Shown one piece after another: positions 1 to 6,825 of a stretch of DNA of 9,460 nt. Every line of letters begins with the position of its first letter. The stretch's first letter is position 1. The stretch is from assembly GCA_023150215.1 (NCBI GenBank), contig JAKLLJ010000109.1, positions 1 through 9,460 on the forward strand. Direction: 5' to 3'. The stretch comes from Thauera sp. (GTDB lineage Bacteria > Pseudomonadota > Gammaproteobacteria > Burkholderiales > Rhodocyclaceae). The notes under the pieces are model-generated. The model ran no database searches. It was given only the letters and a program-made list of their open reading frames with translations, and was not told the origin of the DNA. The translations under genes were made by a program, and so were the position numbers.

Positions 1-24
1 AGCCCTGCTTCGGCGGGGCTTTTT
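1..24 (+). terminator. Rho-independent terminator of an off-window upstream gene
   Basis: An 8-bp stem (1-8 paired with 13-20, one G-T wobble) closes a TTCG tetraloop and is followed by a run of five T (20-24). This is a textbook intrinsic terminator reading rightward. The gene it ends lies left of the window. It insulates ubiG from read-through, so ubiG probably has its own promoter between here and base 93. Confidence 0.85.
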
Positions 25-31
25 CATTTGT

Positions 32-56
32 ACCGGGCGCGTCGCACGCGTCCGGT
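32..56. repeat. Strong hairpin between terminator and ubiG
   Basis: Bases 32-42 pair with 46-56 over 11 positions (one G-T wobble) around a CGC triloop. It starts only 8 bases after the upstream T-run and ends 36 bases before the ubiG ATG. No T-run follows it on the + strand, so it is not a standard terminator in that direction. It could be a backup terminator stem, an mRNA end-protecting stem, or a structured ubiG leader. Confidence 0.6.
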
Positions 57-92
57 GTTCGAGTGCGCGCAAGAAAGGATCATCGACACGCC

Positions 93-797
93 ATGAGCAC
101 CCTCAACGCCGACCCCGCAGAGCTGCAAAAATTCAGCGATCTCGCCCACCGCTGGTGGGATCCCGCCTCCGAGTTCAAGCCCCTGCACGAGATCAACCCG
201 CTGCGCCTGGGCTGGATCGAGAGCAAGGCCGGACTCGCCGGCCGCAAGGTGCTCGACGTCGGCTGCGGCGGCGGCATCCTCGCCGAGGGCATGGCGGCGC
301 TGGGCGCCGCAGTGACCGGCATCGACCTCTCCGAGAAGGCGCTCAGCGTCGCCCGCCTGCATTTGTTCGAGAGCGGCCACAAGGTGGACTACCGCCTGTG
401 CAGCGCCGAAGCGCTCGCCGACGAGATGCCCGCACAGTTCGACGTCGTCACCTGCATGGAAATGCTCGAACACGTGCCCGACCCGGCCAGCATCGTCGCC
501 GCTTGCGCGCGCCTGGTCAAACCCGGCGGCCACGTGTTCCTGTCGACGCTGAACCGCAATCCGAAGTCCTATCTGTTCGCGATCATCGGCGCCGAGTACC
601 TGCTCCGGCTGCTGCCGGCCGGCACCCACGAATACGCGCGCTTCATCAAGCCCTCCGAGCTGAGCCGGTATTGCCGCAACGCGAGGCTGGACGTGGAGGA
701 AGTCATCGGGCTGTCGTACAACCCGCTGACGAAGACCTATTCCCTCGGCCGCGATACCGACGTCAACTATCTCGTCCACACCGTGGCCGGCGCCTGA
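93..797 (+). CDS. ubiG: Ubiquinone biosynthesis O-methyltransferase UbiG
   Basis: UbiG is the SAM-dependent methyltransferase that performs both O-methylations in ubiquinone synthesis (3-demethylubiquinol and the earlier polyprenyl-catechol step), at the inner membrane face. The product is 234 residues, close to the 240 of E. coli UbiG. Visible features are a conserved N-terminal segment with FSDLAHRWWDP (14-24), SAM motif I VLDVGCGGG (53-61), the acidic ribose-contacting GIDLS (76-80), and EMLEHVPDP (123-131). The family-typical hydrophobic/basic stretch around TLNRNPKSYLFAIIGAEYLL (152-171) through THEYARFIKPSEL is also present. An in-frame GTG at 63 would add ten residues, but the ATG at 93 is preferred: it matches the usual MST/N start and has AAGAAAGGA (71-79) upstream, although the spacing is somewhat long. 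The next gene is not the phosphoglycolate phosphatase gph that often follows ubiG. Confidence 0.96.
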   Translation: MSTLNADPAELQKFSDLAHRWWDPASEFKPLHEINPLRLGWIESKAGLAGRKVLDVGCGGGILAEGMAALGAAVTGIDLSEKALSVARLHLFESGHKVDYRLCSAEALADEMPAQFDVVTCMEMLEHVPDPASIVAACARLVKPGGHVFLSTLNRNPKSYLFAIIGAEYLLRLLPAGTHEYARFIKPSELSRYCRNARLDVEEVIGLSYNPLTKTYSLGRDTDVNYLVHTVAGA

Positions 798-918
798 TCC
801 GCAAGAGCACCGCAAGGACCCGCGTGCGCGCAGGCCGCGGCAACGGGTCGCGCTGCATACAGGGAACGAGCGCTGCTTTACACTGGATGGACGCAAATCC
901 TCTCCAGGGAGCACGGCG

Positions 919-3657
919 ATGAGCTTCCGCCACCTCAAAAGCCTCTTCAATCCACGCTCCATCGCCGTGATCGGTGCCAGCGCGCGCGAGCGCCGCATGG
1001 GCAACGTGCTGATGCGCAACCTGCTGTCAGGGCAATTCGCCGGCCCGATCATGCCGGTGAATCCGCGCCGCCCCTCGGTCGCCGGCGTGCTCACCTATCC
1101 GAACGTCGCCGCACTGCCGCAAACGCCCGACCTGGCGATCATCTGCACCCCGGCGCCGCTGGTGCCCCGCCTGGTCGAGGAACTCGGCGAACGTGGCACG
1201 CGCGCGGTGATGGTGATGGCCAACCAGCTCGACACCACGCTCGGCGCCGACGGAAGGCCGCTTGACCGCGGAATCCTGGAGACGATCCGGCGCCACGAGA
1301 TGCGCCTGCTCGGTGGCAGCACGCTCGGTCTGCTCGTCCCCGGCCTTGGCCTCAACGCCACCTTTTCGCAGATCGCTGCACGCCCGGGCAAGCTCGGCTT
1401 CGTGTCGCAGCGCGACACCGTGGGCACCATGGTGCTCGACTGGGCGCTGCGCAAAAAAGTCGGCTTCTCGCACTTCGTGTCGCTCGGCGACAGCCTGGAC
1501 ATCGGCTTCGGCGAAGTGCTCGACTTCCTCGCCAGCGACTCCGGCACGCGCGCGATCCTGCTCTACATCGAATCCATCCAGGACCGCCGTGCCTTCATGG
1601 CCGCGGCGCGTGCCGCCGCGCGCAACAAGCCGGTGATCGCGATCAAGGCGGGGCGATCGCCCAACAATCCATTGATGGGCATCTCCGACCCGCTCTTCCT
1701 CGAAGTGCCCAACCTGGTCAGCCACGACGACATCCACGACGCTGCGCTGCGGCGCGCCGGCATCCTGCGGGTGGACCAGCTCGAGGAGATGTTCGGCGCG
1801 GCCGAGACGGTGCTGCGCGCGCGGCCGCTGCGCGGCGACCGCCTGGTCGTGCTCAGCAACGGCGGCGGTGCCGGGCTGATGGTGGAGGACAGCCTGTACC
1901 TGAATGGCTACACCCTCCCGCCGCTCAAGGAGCAGACCATCGACCGCCTGCGCCGCTTCATGGGCCCGGGCTGGAACGGACGCAATCCGATCGAGATCCG
2001 GGTGGATTCCGAGCCAGCCTGCTACGACCGCCTGCTGAAGATCCTGCAGGAAGAGCGCGACGGCGACGCGGTTCTGGTCATCCACACCCCGAATGCGCTG
2101 TCGAGCAGCATCGACACCGCGCAGCAGGTGATCGCCACCGCGCGCGAGATCGGCAGCAACCTGATGACCTGCTGGGTCGGCGACGAGAGCGTCGACGAGG
2201 AGCGCAGCCTGTTCATCAACGCCGGCATCGCCACCTTCGACTCCCCCGAGCACGCGGCGAGCGCCTTCCTGCACATGCACAAGCACCGCCTCGCCTCCGA
2301 GGTGCTGATGGAAGTGCCGGCTTCCGAGCCGGTCGAGTTCAGGCCCGACACGGCGCGCGCGCGCGCGGTCATCGAGCGCGCCTTGGCCGAATCGCGCCTC
2401 AGTCTCGCCGAATCAGAAGCCAAGGAAGTGCTCGCCGCCTATGGTGTGCCGGTGATCCAGACCCACGTCGCGAGCAGTCCTGAGGAGGCGGCGCAGATCG
2501 CCGGCCGCATCGGCCTGCCGGTGGCGCTGACCCTGATGTCGCGTGACATCCGGCGCAAGTGGGATGTCGGCGGGGTCGCTCTCAACCTCGAGAGCACCGA
2601 CGCCGTGGAGCTGGCGGCACGCGGCATGATCGAGCGCGCCGGCCGCGCCAGCCCCCCGGTGGCCGTGAGCGGCTTCACCGTGCAGCGCATGGTGCTGCGC
2701 GGCCACGCGCGCCAGCTGCTGATCGGTGTCAGCACCGATCCGCTGTTCGGCCCCGTCATCGTGTTCGGCGAAGGGGGCCGCGCGCTCGAGATCTTCCGCG
2801 GCCTGGCCGTGGGCTTGCCGCCCCTGAACCAGCCGCTTGCGCACGACCTGATCGGACGCAGCAAGGCGGCCGCGCTGCTCGCTGCGCGCGCCCACCTCCC
2901 CGCTGCCGACCGCGACGCGCTGGCACTGACACTGACCAAGGTCTCGCAGATCGTGGTAGACCACCCCGAAATCCACGAGATGGACATCAACCCGGTGTTC
3001 GCCGACGAGAACGGCGTGCAGGCGATCGACGCCCATATCCGCCTGCGCCCGGCCACCACGCACGAACACCGGCTGGCGATCCAGCCCTACCCCAAGGGCC
3101 TCGAGGAGCCTGCGCAGCTGCGCGACGGCAGAGCGATCCTGCTGCGTCCGATCCGCCCCGAGGACGAGCCCGCGCATTACGCCTTCCTGTCGCGGCTGAC
3201 GCGCGAGGACTTCATCTACCGCTTCTTCAACTACATCCCGGAGTTTCCGCGCCGCGAGATGGCACGCCTGACGCAGATCGACTACGATCGCGAGATGGCC
3301 TTCATCGCCAGTGCGACCGACACCGACGGCAAGCCGGAGACACTCGGCGTGTCGCGCGCGGTCGCCGATCCCGACAACTACACCGCCGAGTTCGCGCTCG
3401 TCATCCGCTCCGACCTCAAGCGCCAGCGACTCGGTTCCATCCTGATGGACAAGCTCATCCGCTACGCGCGCGCGATCGGCATCCGCCGCCTGGTGGGCGA
3501 CGTGATGGCCGAGAACGAGCCGATGCTGGGCCTGCTGCGCCACCTCGGCTTTGTGCTCAAGGCCTCCGAGGAGCCGGGCGTGGTCAGGGCAAGCTTCGAA
3601 TTGCACCCGGCCGCCGCGCACGAGGCAGCGCTGCCTTCGCACACGACACATTCGTAG
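919..3657 (+). CDS. pat: Pat/PatZ-type protein lysine acetyltransferase (acyl-CoA synthetase-like + GNAT)
   Basis: This 912-residue protein has the domain order of Salmonella Pat / E. coli PatZ (886 residues). It starts with a CoA-binding Rossmann domain (about 1-130, AVIGAS at 16-21). Succinyl-CoA-ligase-like flavodoxin folds follow (about 150-460, SNGGGAGLMVEDS at 313-325), then an ATP-grasp domain (about 490-712, DVGGV at 549-553, EMDINPVF at 687-694). A GNAT domain ends the protein (about 738-895, with RPIRPEDE, the acetyl-CoA loop near 834-841, and ENEPMLGLLRHLGF at 865-878). Family knowledge: such enzymes acetylate a lysine in acyl-CoA synthetases such as Acs and switch them off, and the synthetase-like part is a non-catalytic sensor. 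In agreement, the phospho-His loop (SHTGS in true ADP-forming synthetases) is not recognisable here; the region reads GRSPNNPLMGISDPLF (245-260). E824 in AEFALVIRSD may be the GNAT catalytic glutamate (inferred by position). AGGGAG (906-911) sits 7 bases before the ATG. TTTACACT (877-884) may hold promoter bases, but no convincing pair is visible. The gene converges on lutC. Confidence 0.9.
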   Translation: MSFRHLKSLFNPRSIAVIGASARERRMGNVLMRNLLSGQFAGPIMPVNPRRPSVAGVLTYPNVAALPQTPDLAIICTPAPLVPRLVEELGERGTRAVMVMANQLDTTLGADGRPLDRGILETIRRHEMRLLGGSTLGLLVPGLGLNATFSQIAARPGKLGFVSQRDTVGTMVLDWALRKKVGFSHFVSLGDSLDIGFGEVLDFLASDSGTRAILLYIESIQDRRAFMAAARAAARNKPVIAIKAGRSPNNPLMGISDPLFLEVPNLVSHDDIHDAALRRAGILRVDQLEEMFGAAETVLRARPLRGDRLVVLSNGGGAGLMVEDSLYLNGYTLPPLKEQTIDRLRRFMGPGWNGRNPIEIRVDSEPACYDRLLKILQEERDGDAVLVIHTPNALSSSIDTAQQVIATAREIGSNLMTCWVGDESVDEERSLFINAGIATFDSPEHAASAFLHMHKHRLASEVLMEVPASEPVEFRPDTARARAVIERALAESRLSLAESEAKEVLAAYGVPVIQTHVASSPEEAAQIAGRIGLPVALTLMSRDIRRKWDVGGVALNLESTDAVELAARGMIERAGRASPPVAVSGFTVQRMVLRGHARQLLIGVSTDPLFGPVIVFGEGGRALEIFRGLAVGLPPLNQPLAHDLIGRSKAAALLAARAHLPAADRDALALTLTKVSQIVVDHPEIHEMDINPVFADENGVQAIDAHIRLRPATTHEHRLAIQPYPKGLEEPAQLRDGRAILLRPIRPEDEPAHYAFLSRLTREDFIYRFFNYIPEFPRREMARLTQIDYDREMAFIASATDTDGKPETLGVSRAVADPDNYTAEFALVIRSDLKRQRLGSILMDKLIRYARAIGIRRLVGDVMAENEPMLGLLRHLGFVLKASEEPGVVRASFELHPAAAHEAALPSHTTHS

Positions 3658-3695
3658 GTCCGCCGTTCAGGCGGCCTTGCGTCGCATCACGCACA

Positions 3696-3732
3696 CACTC
3701 GCCGCAGTGTGCTCTGCGCACCACGGCGAGTG
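3696..3732. terminator. Long inverted repeat between convergent pat and lutC; possible bidirectional terminator
   Basis: A perfect 9-bp outer stem (3696-3704 with 3724-3732) is followed by a symmetric CA/CA internal loop, a 6-bp inner stem (3707-3712 with 3716-3721, one wobble) and a TCT loop. It lies 39 bases after the pat stop and 18 bases beyond the lutC stop, where a two-way terminator would be expected. Neither side has a T-run, so rho-independent termination is doubtful. Protection of mRNA 3' ends is an alternative. A smaller 5-bp stem (3660-3664 with 3670-3674) lies just after the pat stop. Confidence 0.5.
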
Positions 3733-3749
3733 CCTGCGCCCCAGGGCCC

Positions 3750-4448
3750 TCAGGCATCCTGCAGGATCAGCACCAGCAGCTCCTTCGGGCCGTGCGCGCC
3801 GTAGGCCAGCGTCTGCTGGATGTCGGCGGTCTTCGACGGACCGGACACCAGCAGCGCGTTGGTGGGCATGGCGCCCGCCCAGCCCTGCTCGTGCATCAGC
3901 TCATGGAAATTGTCGCGCACCTCGCTCGCCTTGAGCAGCGCGATATGGAAAGGCGGCACCAGGCTCATCAGGCGCGGCTCGGCCGGGGTCGGCCACAGCA
4001 CCAGGCTGCCGGTGGCGGCGATGCCGCCGAGGGTGCCGGTGAGGCTGGCGGGGGTGCGGAAGAAGAGTTCTTCCTTCCACGCTTCCACCGCGCGATCGTA
4101 AGCCTTCAGGCGCAGCGGCACGGCGTTCAGCGCCACATGATTGGCGAACTGGCGGCCGTGCGCGGTCGTCGGCGCAATCAGCAGCTCACCGATGTTGCGC
4201 AACGCAAGGGCCTCGATCGCACGCAGCGGCCACTCGGCCGTGGTGGTCAGCAGGGTCTCGCCGTGGACCGACTCCAGCATCTGGCGCAACCGTGCGATGC
4301 GGGCCTCGGGTGCGTAGCGCCAGGGCGCGGTGAGCACGTCGACGTCGTAGTCGTCGACGATCGGGCTCGTGCCCTGCAGGCTGCTGCGCAGCTTGCCCAG
4401 GATCCGTTCTCTTGCGTTCATTGCTTGCATGCTCATCCACTCGCTCAT
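3750..4448 (-). CDS. lutC: Lactate utilization protein LutC (LUD domain)
   Basis: LutC is the third subunit of the LutABC (LldEFG/YkgEFG) complex that oxidises L-lactate to pyruvate. It is a single LUD-domain protein without visible iron-sulfur ligands. The predicted product is 232 residues (B. subtilis LutC is about 240). Diagnostic stretches are GTLGGIAATGSLVLWPT in the middle and, at the C-terminus, LLVSGPSKTADIQQTLAYGA followed by HGPKELLVLIL. The start at 4448 is chosen because its ATG overlaps the lutB TGA as ATGA, implying translational coupling, but no good Shine-Dalgarno precedes it. In-frame ATGs at 4436, 4430 and 4421 are alternatives. The one at 4430 has GAGTGGA upstream, and the one at 4421 gives the family-like beginning MNARERIL. 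It is the last gene of the leftward cluster. Confidence 0.93.
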   Translation of the reverse strand: MSEWMSMQAMNARERILGKLRSSLQGTSPIVDDYDVDVLTAPWRYAPEARIARLRQMLESVHGETLLTTTAEWPLRAIEALALRNIGELLIAPTTAHGRQFANHVALNAVPLRLKAYDRAVEAWKEELFFRTPASLTGTLGGIAATGSLVLWPTPAEPRLMSLVPPFHIALLKASEVRDNFHELMHEQGWAGAMPTNALLVSGPSKTADIQQTLAYGAHGPKELLVLILQDA

Positions 4449-5884
4449 TGGTCGCCAAGGTGCTCGCGGGCGAGCTCGTGCAGGGTGCGCGCGGCGAGCC
4501 TGGGCGCACTGCGATGCGCGGTCCACGGACCGATGGTCGACGGCATCAGGCCGCGCAGGCGCGTGCCGGCATACATCGCGGCGCGATACAGCACGGGCGA
4601 GGTATTCAAGCTGCGCCATGCCTTCCAGACCATCGTTTCCTTCTTCGAGTACTTCGTGCCCTGCCCGCGCACGTGATGCGGCTCGGCCTCGGGCGCACGC
4701 ACCGCTTCCTCGCGCAGACGCCGCAGCAGCGCAGGGATGGGGATCTTCACCGGGCACACCTCGCTGCAGGCGCCGCACATCGACGACGCGGTGGGCAGGT
4801 CGCGGGTGACGTCGAGCCCGAGCATGTGCGGGGTGATGATCTTGCCGATCGGGCCGGGGTACACGGTGCCGTAGGCATGGCCGCCGATGCGGGTATAGAC
4901 CGGGCAGTGGTTCATGCACGCGCCACAGCGGATGCAGTTGAGCGTCTGGCGCAGCTCGCCGTCGGCGAAGGCCTGCGTGCGGCCGTTGTCGAGCAGCACC
5001 AGGTGCACCTCGCGCGGACCGTCGAGCTCATCCGCCTTGCGCGGGCCGGAGATCATGTTCACATAGGTGGTGATCGCCTGGCCGGTCGCCGAGCGCGTCA
5101 GCAAGGACAGCAGCGGGATCACGTCGCGCAGGTTCTCGACCACCTTCTCGATGCCGGTCACCGCGATATGCACCGGCGGCACGGTGGTCGACAGGCGACC
5201 GTTGCCCTCGTTCTCGACCAGCAGCAGGGTGCCCGTCTCGGCGATCGCGAAGTTCACCCCCGAGACGCCGATGTCGGCCTCGAAGAAGTTGCGCCGCAGC
5301 GTCTCGCGGCCGATCTGGATCAGGCGGTCGACATCCTCGGTGTAATCGACCTCGAGCTTGTCGTGGAACAGCTTCGCCACCTGGCCGGCGTTGAGGTGGA
5401 TCGCCGGCATGATGATGTGGGCCGGCTTCTCCTCGCGCAGCTGCACGATGAACTCGCCCATGTCGGACTCGAGGCAGTCGATGCCGCGCTCGCCGAGGTA
5501 ATGGTTCATCTCCATTTCCTCGCTGACCATCGACTTACCCTTGATGATCTTCTTTGCCGCGTGCTGCTCGACGATGCGGTGCACGATCGCGTTGGCCTCC
5601 TCGACCGTCTCGGCCCAATGCACCTTGACGCCGTTGCGGGTCAGGTTGGCGTCGAGGCGTTCGAGCAGCTCGGGCAGCTTCGACAAGGCACGCGCGCGCA
5701 CCCGATTGCCGAAGGCGCGCAGGCGCTCGAGCTCATCGCCGTCGGGAAACTGGCTGCGGCGCTTGTCCATCAGGAAATCCATCGCACCACGGAAATTGCG
5801 GCGCAACTGGCGATCGTCGAGCGCCTCGCGCGCATTGCGCTTGAAGGCGATCGGCACGCCGGGCACATCGGCCAGAGTGCTCAT
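4445..5884 (-). CDS. lutB: Iron-sulfur lactate utilization protein LutB
   Basis: LutB is the electron-transferring subunit of the LutABC lactate oxidase and carries two 4Fe-4S clusters in a ferredoxin-like C-terminal part. The 479-residue product matches the family (about 476 in B. subtilis). Residues about 75-300 form the LUD domain (KGKSMVSEEMEMNHYL, FEADIGVSGVNFAIAETGTL). The cluster ligands are visible: C317, C320, C323, C327 in the pattern CxxCxxCxxxCP, then C370, C373, C377 in CGACSEVCP. The start at 5884 is secure: AAGGAGGTG (5889-5897 on the complement) is a near-perfect Shine-Dalgarno, and the ATG overlaps the lutA TGA. A conserved C-terminal tail (about 410-479, WKAWRSLNTSPVLYR) is complete. 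The reading frame stays open upstream through lutA, but that extension is a shadow. Confidence 0.96.
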   Translation of the reverse strand: MSTLADVPGVPIAFKRNAREALDDRQLRRNFRGAMDFLMDKRRSQFPDGDELERLRAFGNRVRARALSKLPELLERLDANLTRNGVKVHWAETVEEANAIVHRIVEQHAAKKIIKGKSMVSEEMEMNHYLGERGIDCLESDMGEFIVQLREEKPAHIIMPAIHLNAGQVAKLFHDKLEVDYTEDVDRLIQIGRETLRRNFFEADIGVSGVNFAIAETGTLLLVENEGNGRLSTTVPPVHIAVTGIEKVVENLRDVIPLLSLLTRSATGQAITTYVNMISGPRKADELDGPREVHLVLLDNGRTQAFADGELRQTLNCIRCGACMNHCPVYTRIGGHAYGTVYPGPIGKIITPHMLGLDVTRDLPTASSMCGACSEVCPVKIPIPALLRRLREEAVRAPEAEPHHVRGQGTKYSKKETMVWKAWRSLNTSPVLYRAAMYAGTRLRGLMPSTIGPWTAHRSAPRLAARTLHELAREHLGDQ

Positions 5885-6714
5885 CGGGCACCTCCTTCTG
5901 CAGCCGGTGAGGTGCGACGCAGCAGGAAGCTGGCAAGATGCTCGCCGCGCAGCGTGTCGCCCTGTTTTTCGAAACAACCGTTGATGTTGAGCAGGCAGCC
6001 GCAGTCTGCGCTGACCACCTCGGCCGCGCCCGAGCCCTTGAGCGCTGCCGTCTTGTCCTTGACCATCGCGCCCGAAATGTCGGGCATGCGCACACTGAAG
6101 GCCCCCCCGAAGCCGCAGCATTCGCTCTCGTGATCATGATCGACGCGCTCGACGCCGGCGAGCTGCTTGAGCAGCGCACGACCATGCACGTGGGTGTTCA
6201 TCTCGCGGCGCGCCGAACAGGAGGTGTGCAGCGCCACCCGGACCGGGCTACCGGTGTGCTCGAGCCTCACCCTGCACACCTCGAGCAGGAACTCGGCCAG
6301 TTCGAACGTGCGCTCGGCGAGCGACTCGACCTGCTTCAGCGTCTGCGGCTCGTCCTTGAACAGCTCGAAATAGTGGTGGCGGAACATGCCCGCACAGGAG
6401 CCCGAGGGCACCACCACCGGCCACTCGCCGGCGAACAGGGCGATCTGCGCACGCGCGACCGCGCGCGCCTCGTCGGTGTAACCCGAGGTGTAGGCCGGCT
6501 GGCCGCAGCAGCTCTGCGCCTGCGGAAAATGCACCGTGATGCCCTCGCGCTCGAGCAGGCGAATCGCGTCCATCCCGGCACCGGGAAAGAACACATCGAT
6601 CACGCAGGTGCCGAAAAGGAAAACGTCGGACGGCTTGACCGGATAGGCACGGGCCGCCTCCAGCGGGGGGGCGACGCGGGTCGCGTTGGCAGTCGCGGGG
6701 AACGGGTGACTCAT
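5881..6714 (-). CDS. lutA: LutA, CCG-domain (heterodisulfide reductase-like) lactate oxidation subunit
   Basis: LutA is the YkgE/LldE subunit of the lactate oxidation complex, made of two cysteine-rich CCG domains of the kind found in heterodisulfide reductase subunit B and GlpC. The 277-residue product has C37 (FGTCVID), CCGQPAYTSGY (69-79) and C107 (SGSCAG) in the first repeat. The second repeat has C166 (HTSCSARRE), CCGFGGAFSVRM (199-210) and C238/C240. It is longer than E. coli YkgE (239) mainly through about 30 extra N-terminal residues rich in Ala and Pro before VFLFGTC. No internal Met offers a shorter start before M48. The ATG at 6714 has GGAG nine bases upstream; a GTG at 6786 is in frame but unsupported. 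The stop overlaps the lutB start (ATGA). Confidence 0.95.
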   Translation of the reverse strand: MSHPFPATANATRVAPPLEAARAYPVKPSDVFLFGTCVIDVFFPGAGMDAIRLLEREGITVHFPQAQSCCGQPAYTSGYTDEARAVARAQIALFAGEWPVVVPSGSCAGMFRHHYFELFKDEPQTLKQVESLAERTFELAEFLLEVCRVRLEHTGSPVRVALHTSCSARREMNTHVHGRALLKQLAGVERVDHDHESECCGFGGAFSVRMPDISGAMVKDKTAALKGSGAAEVVSADCGCLLNINGCFEKQGDTLRGEHLASFLLRRTSPAAEGGAR

Positions 6715-6749
6715 GCGCTTGGACTCCGAGTATCGATAATCTTGATCAT

Positions 6750-6780
6750 GCGGCGCTCGCCGTATCGCGACGGCGACCGC
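6750..6780. repeat. Stem-loop in the lldP-lutA intergenic gap
   Basis: A perfect 7-bp stem (6757-6763 with 6770-6776) with a 6-base loop is extended by four more pairs (6750-6753 with 6777-6780) beyond a 3-base bulge. It lies in the 111-bp gap between the lldP stop and the lutA start and ends 36 bases before the lutA ATG in the direction of transcription. No T-run follows, so it is more likely an intercistronic mRNA structure than a full terminator. It could set the permease-to-oxidase expression ratio (inference). Confidence 0.5.
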
Positions 6781-6825
6781 AGGCACCGCGCGGCGGGAGG
6801 CGCCGAGACGCCCCCCTGCCCGCGC

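Noticed and set aside
877..905. TTTACA at 877-882 as a -35 box for pat
   Set aside because: No -10-like hexamer lies 16-18 bases downstream. Reading TACACT (879-884) as a -10 instead leaves no acceptable -35, so no promoter was called.
24..1094. 356-codon minus-strand frame over ubiG
   Set aside because: It is a shadow of ubiG and the pat 5' end, with no motif or plausible ribosome binding site, and it runs into the upstream terminator.
3756..3767. 12-bp palindrome ATCCTGCAGGAT at the lutC 3' end
   Set aside because: It lies inside the coding sequence for the last residues and is a plausible codon coincidence. It has no loop for a stable hairpin and no T-run.
2559..4676. 705-codon + strand frame spanning the end of pat and lutC
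   Set aside because: Its Arg/Ala/Pro-rich composition is typical of a shifted frame in GC-rich DNA. It crosses two convergent real genes and the intergenic hairpin.
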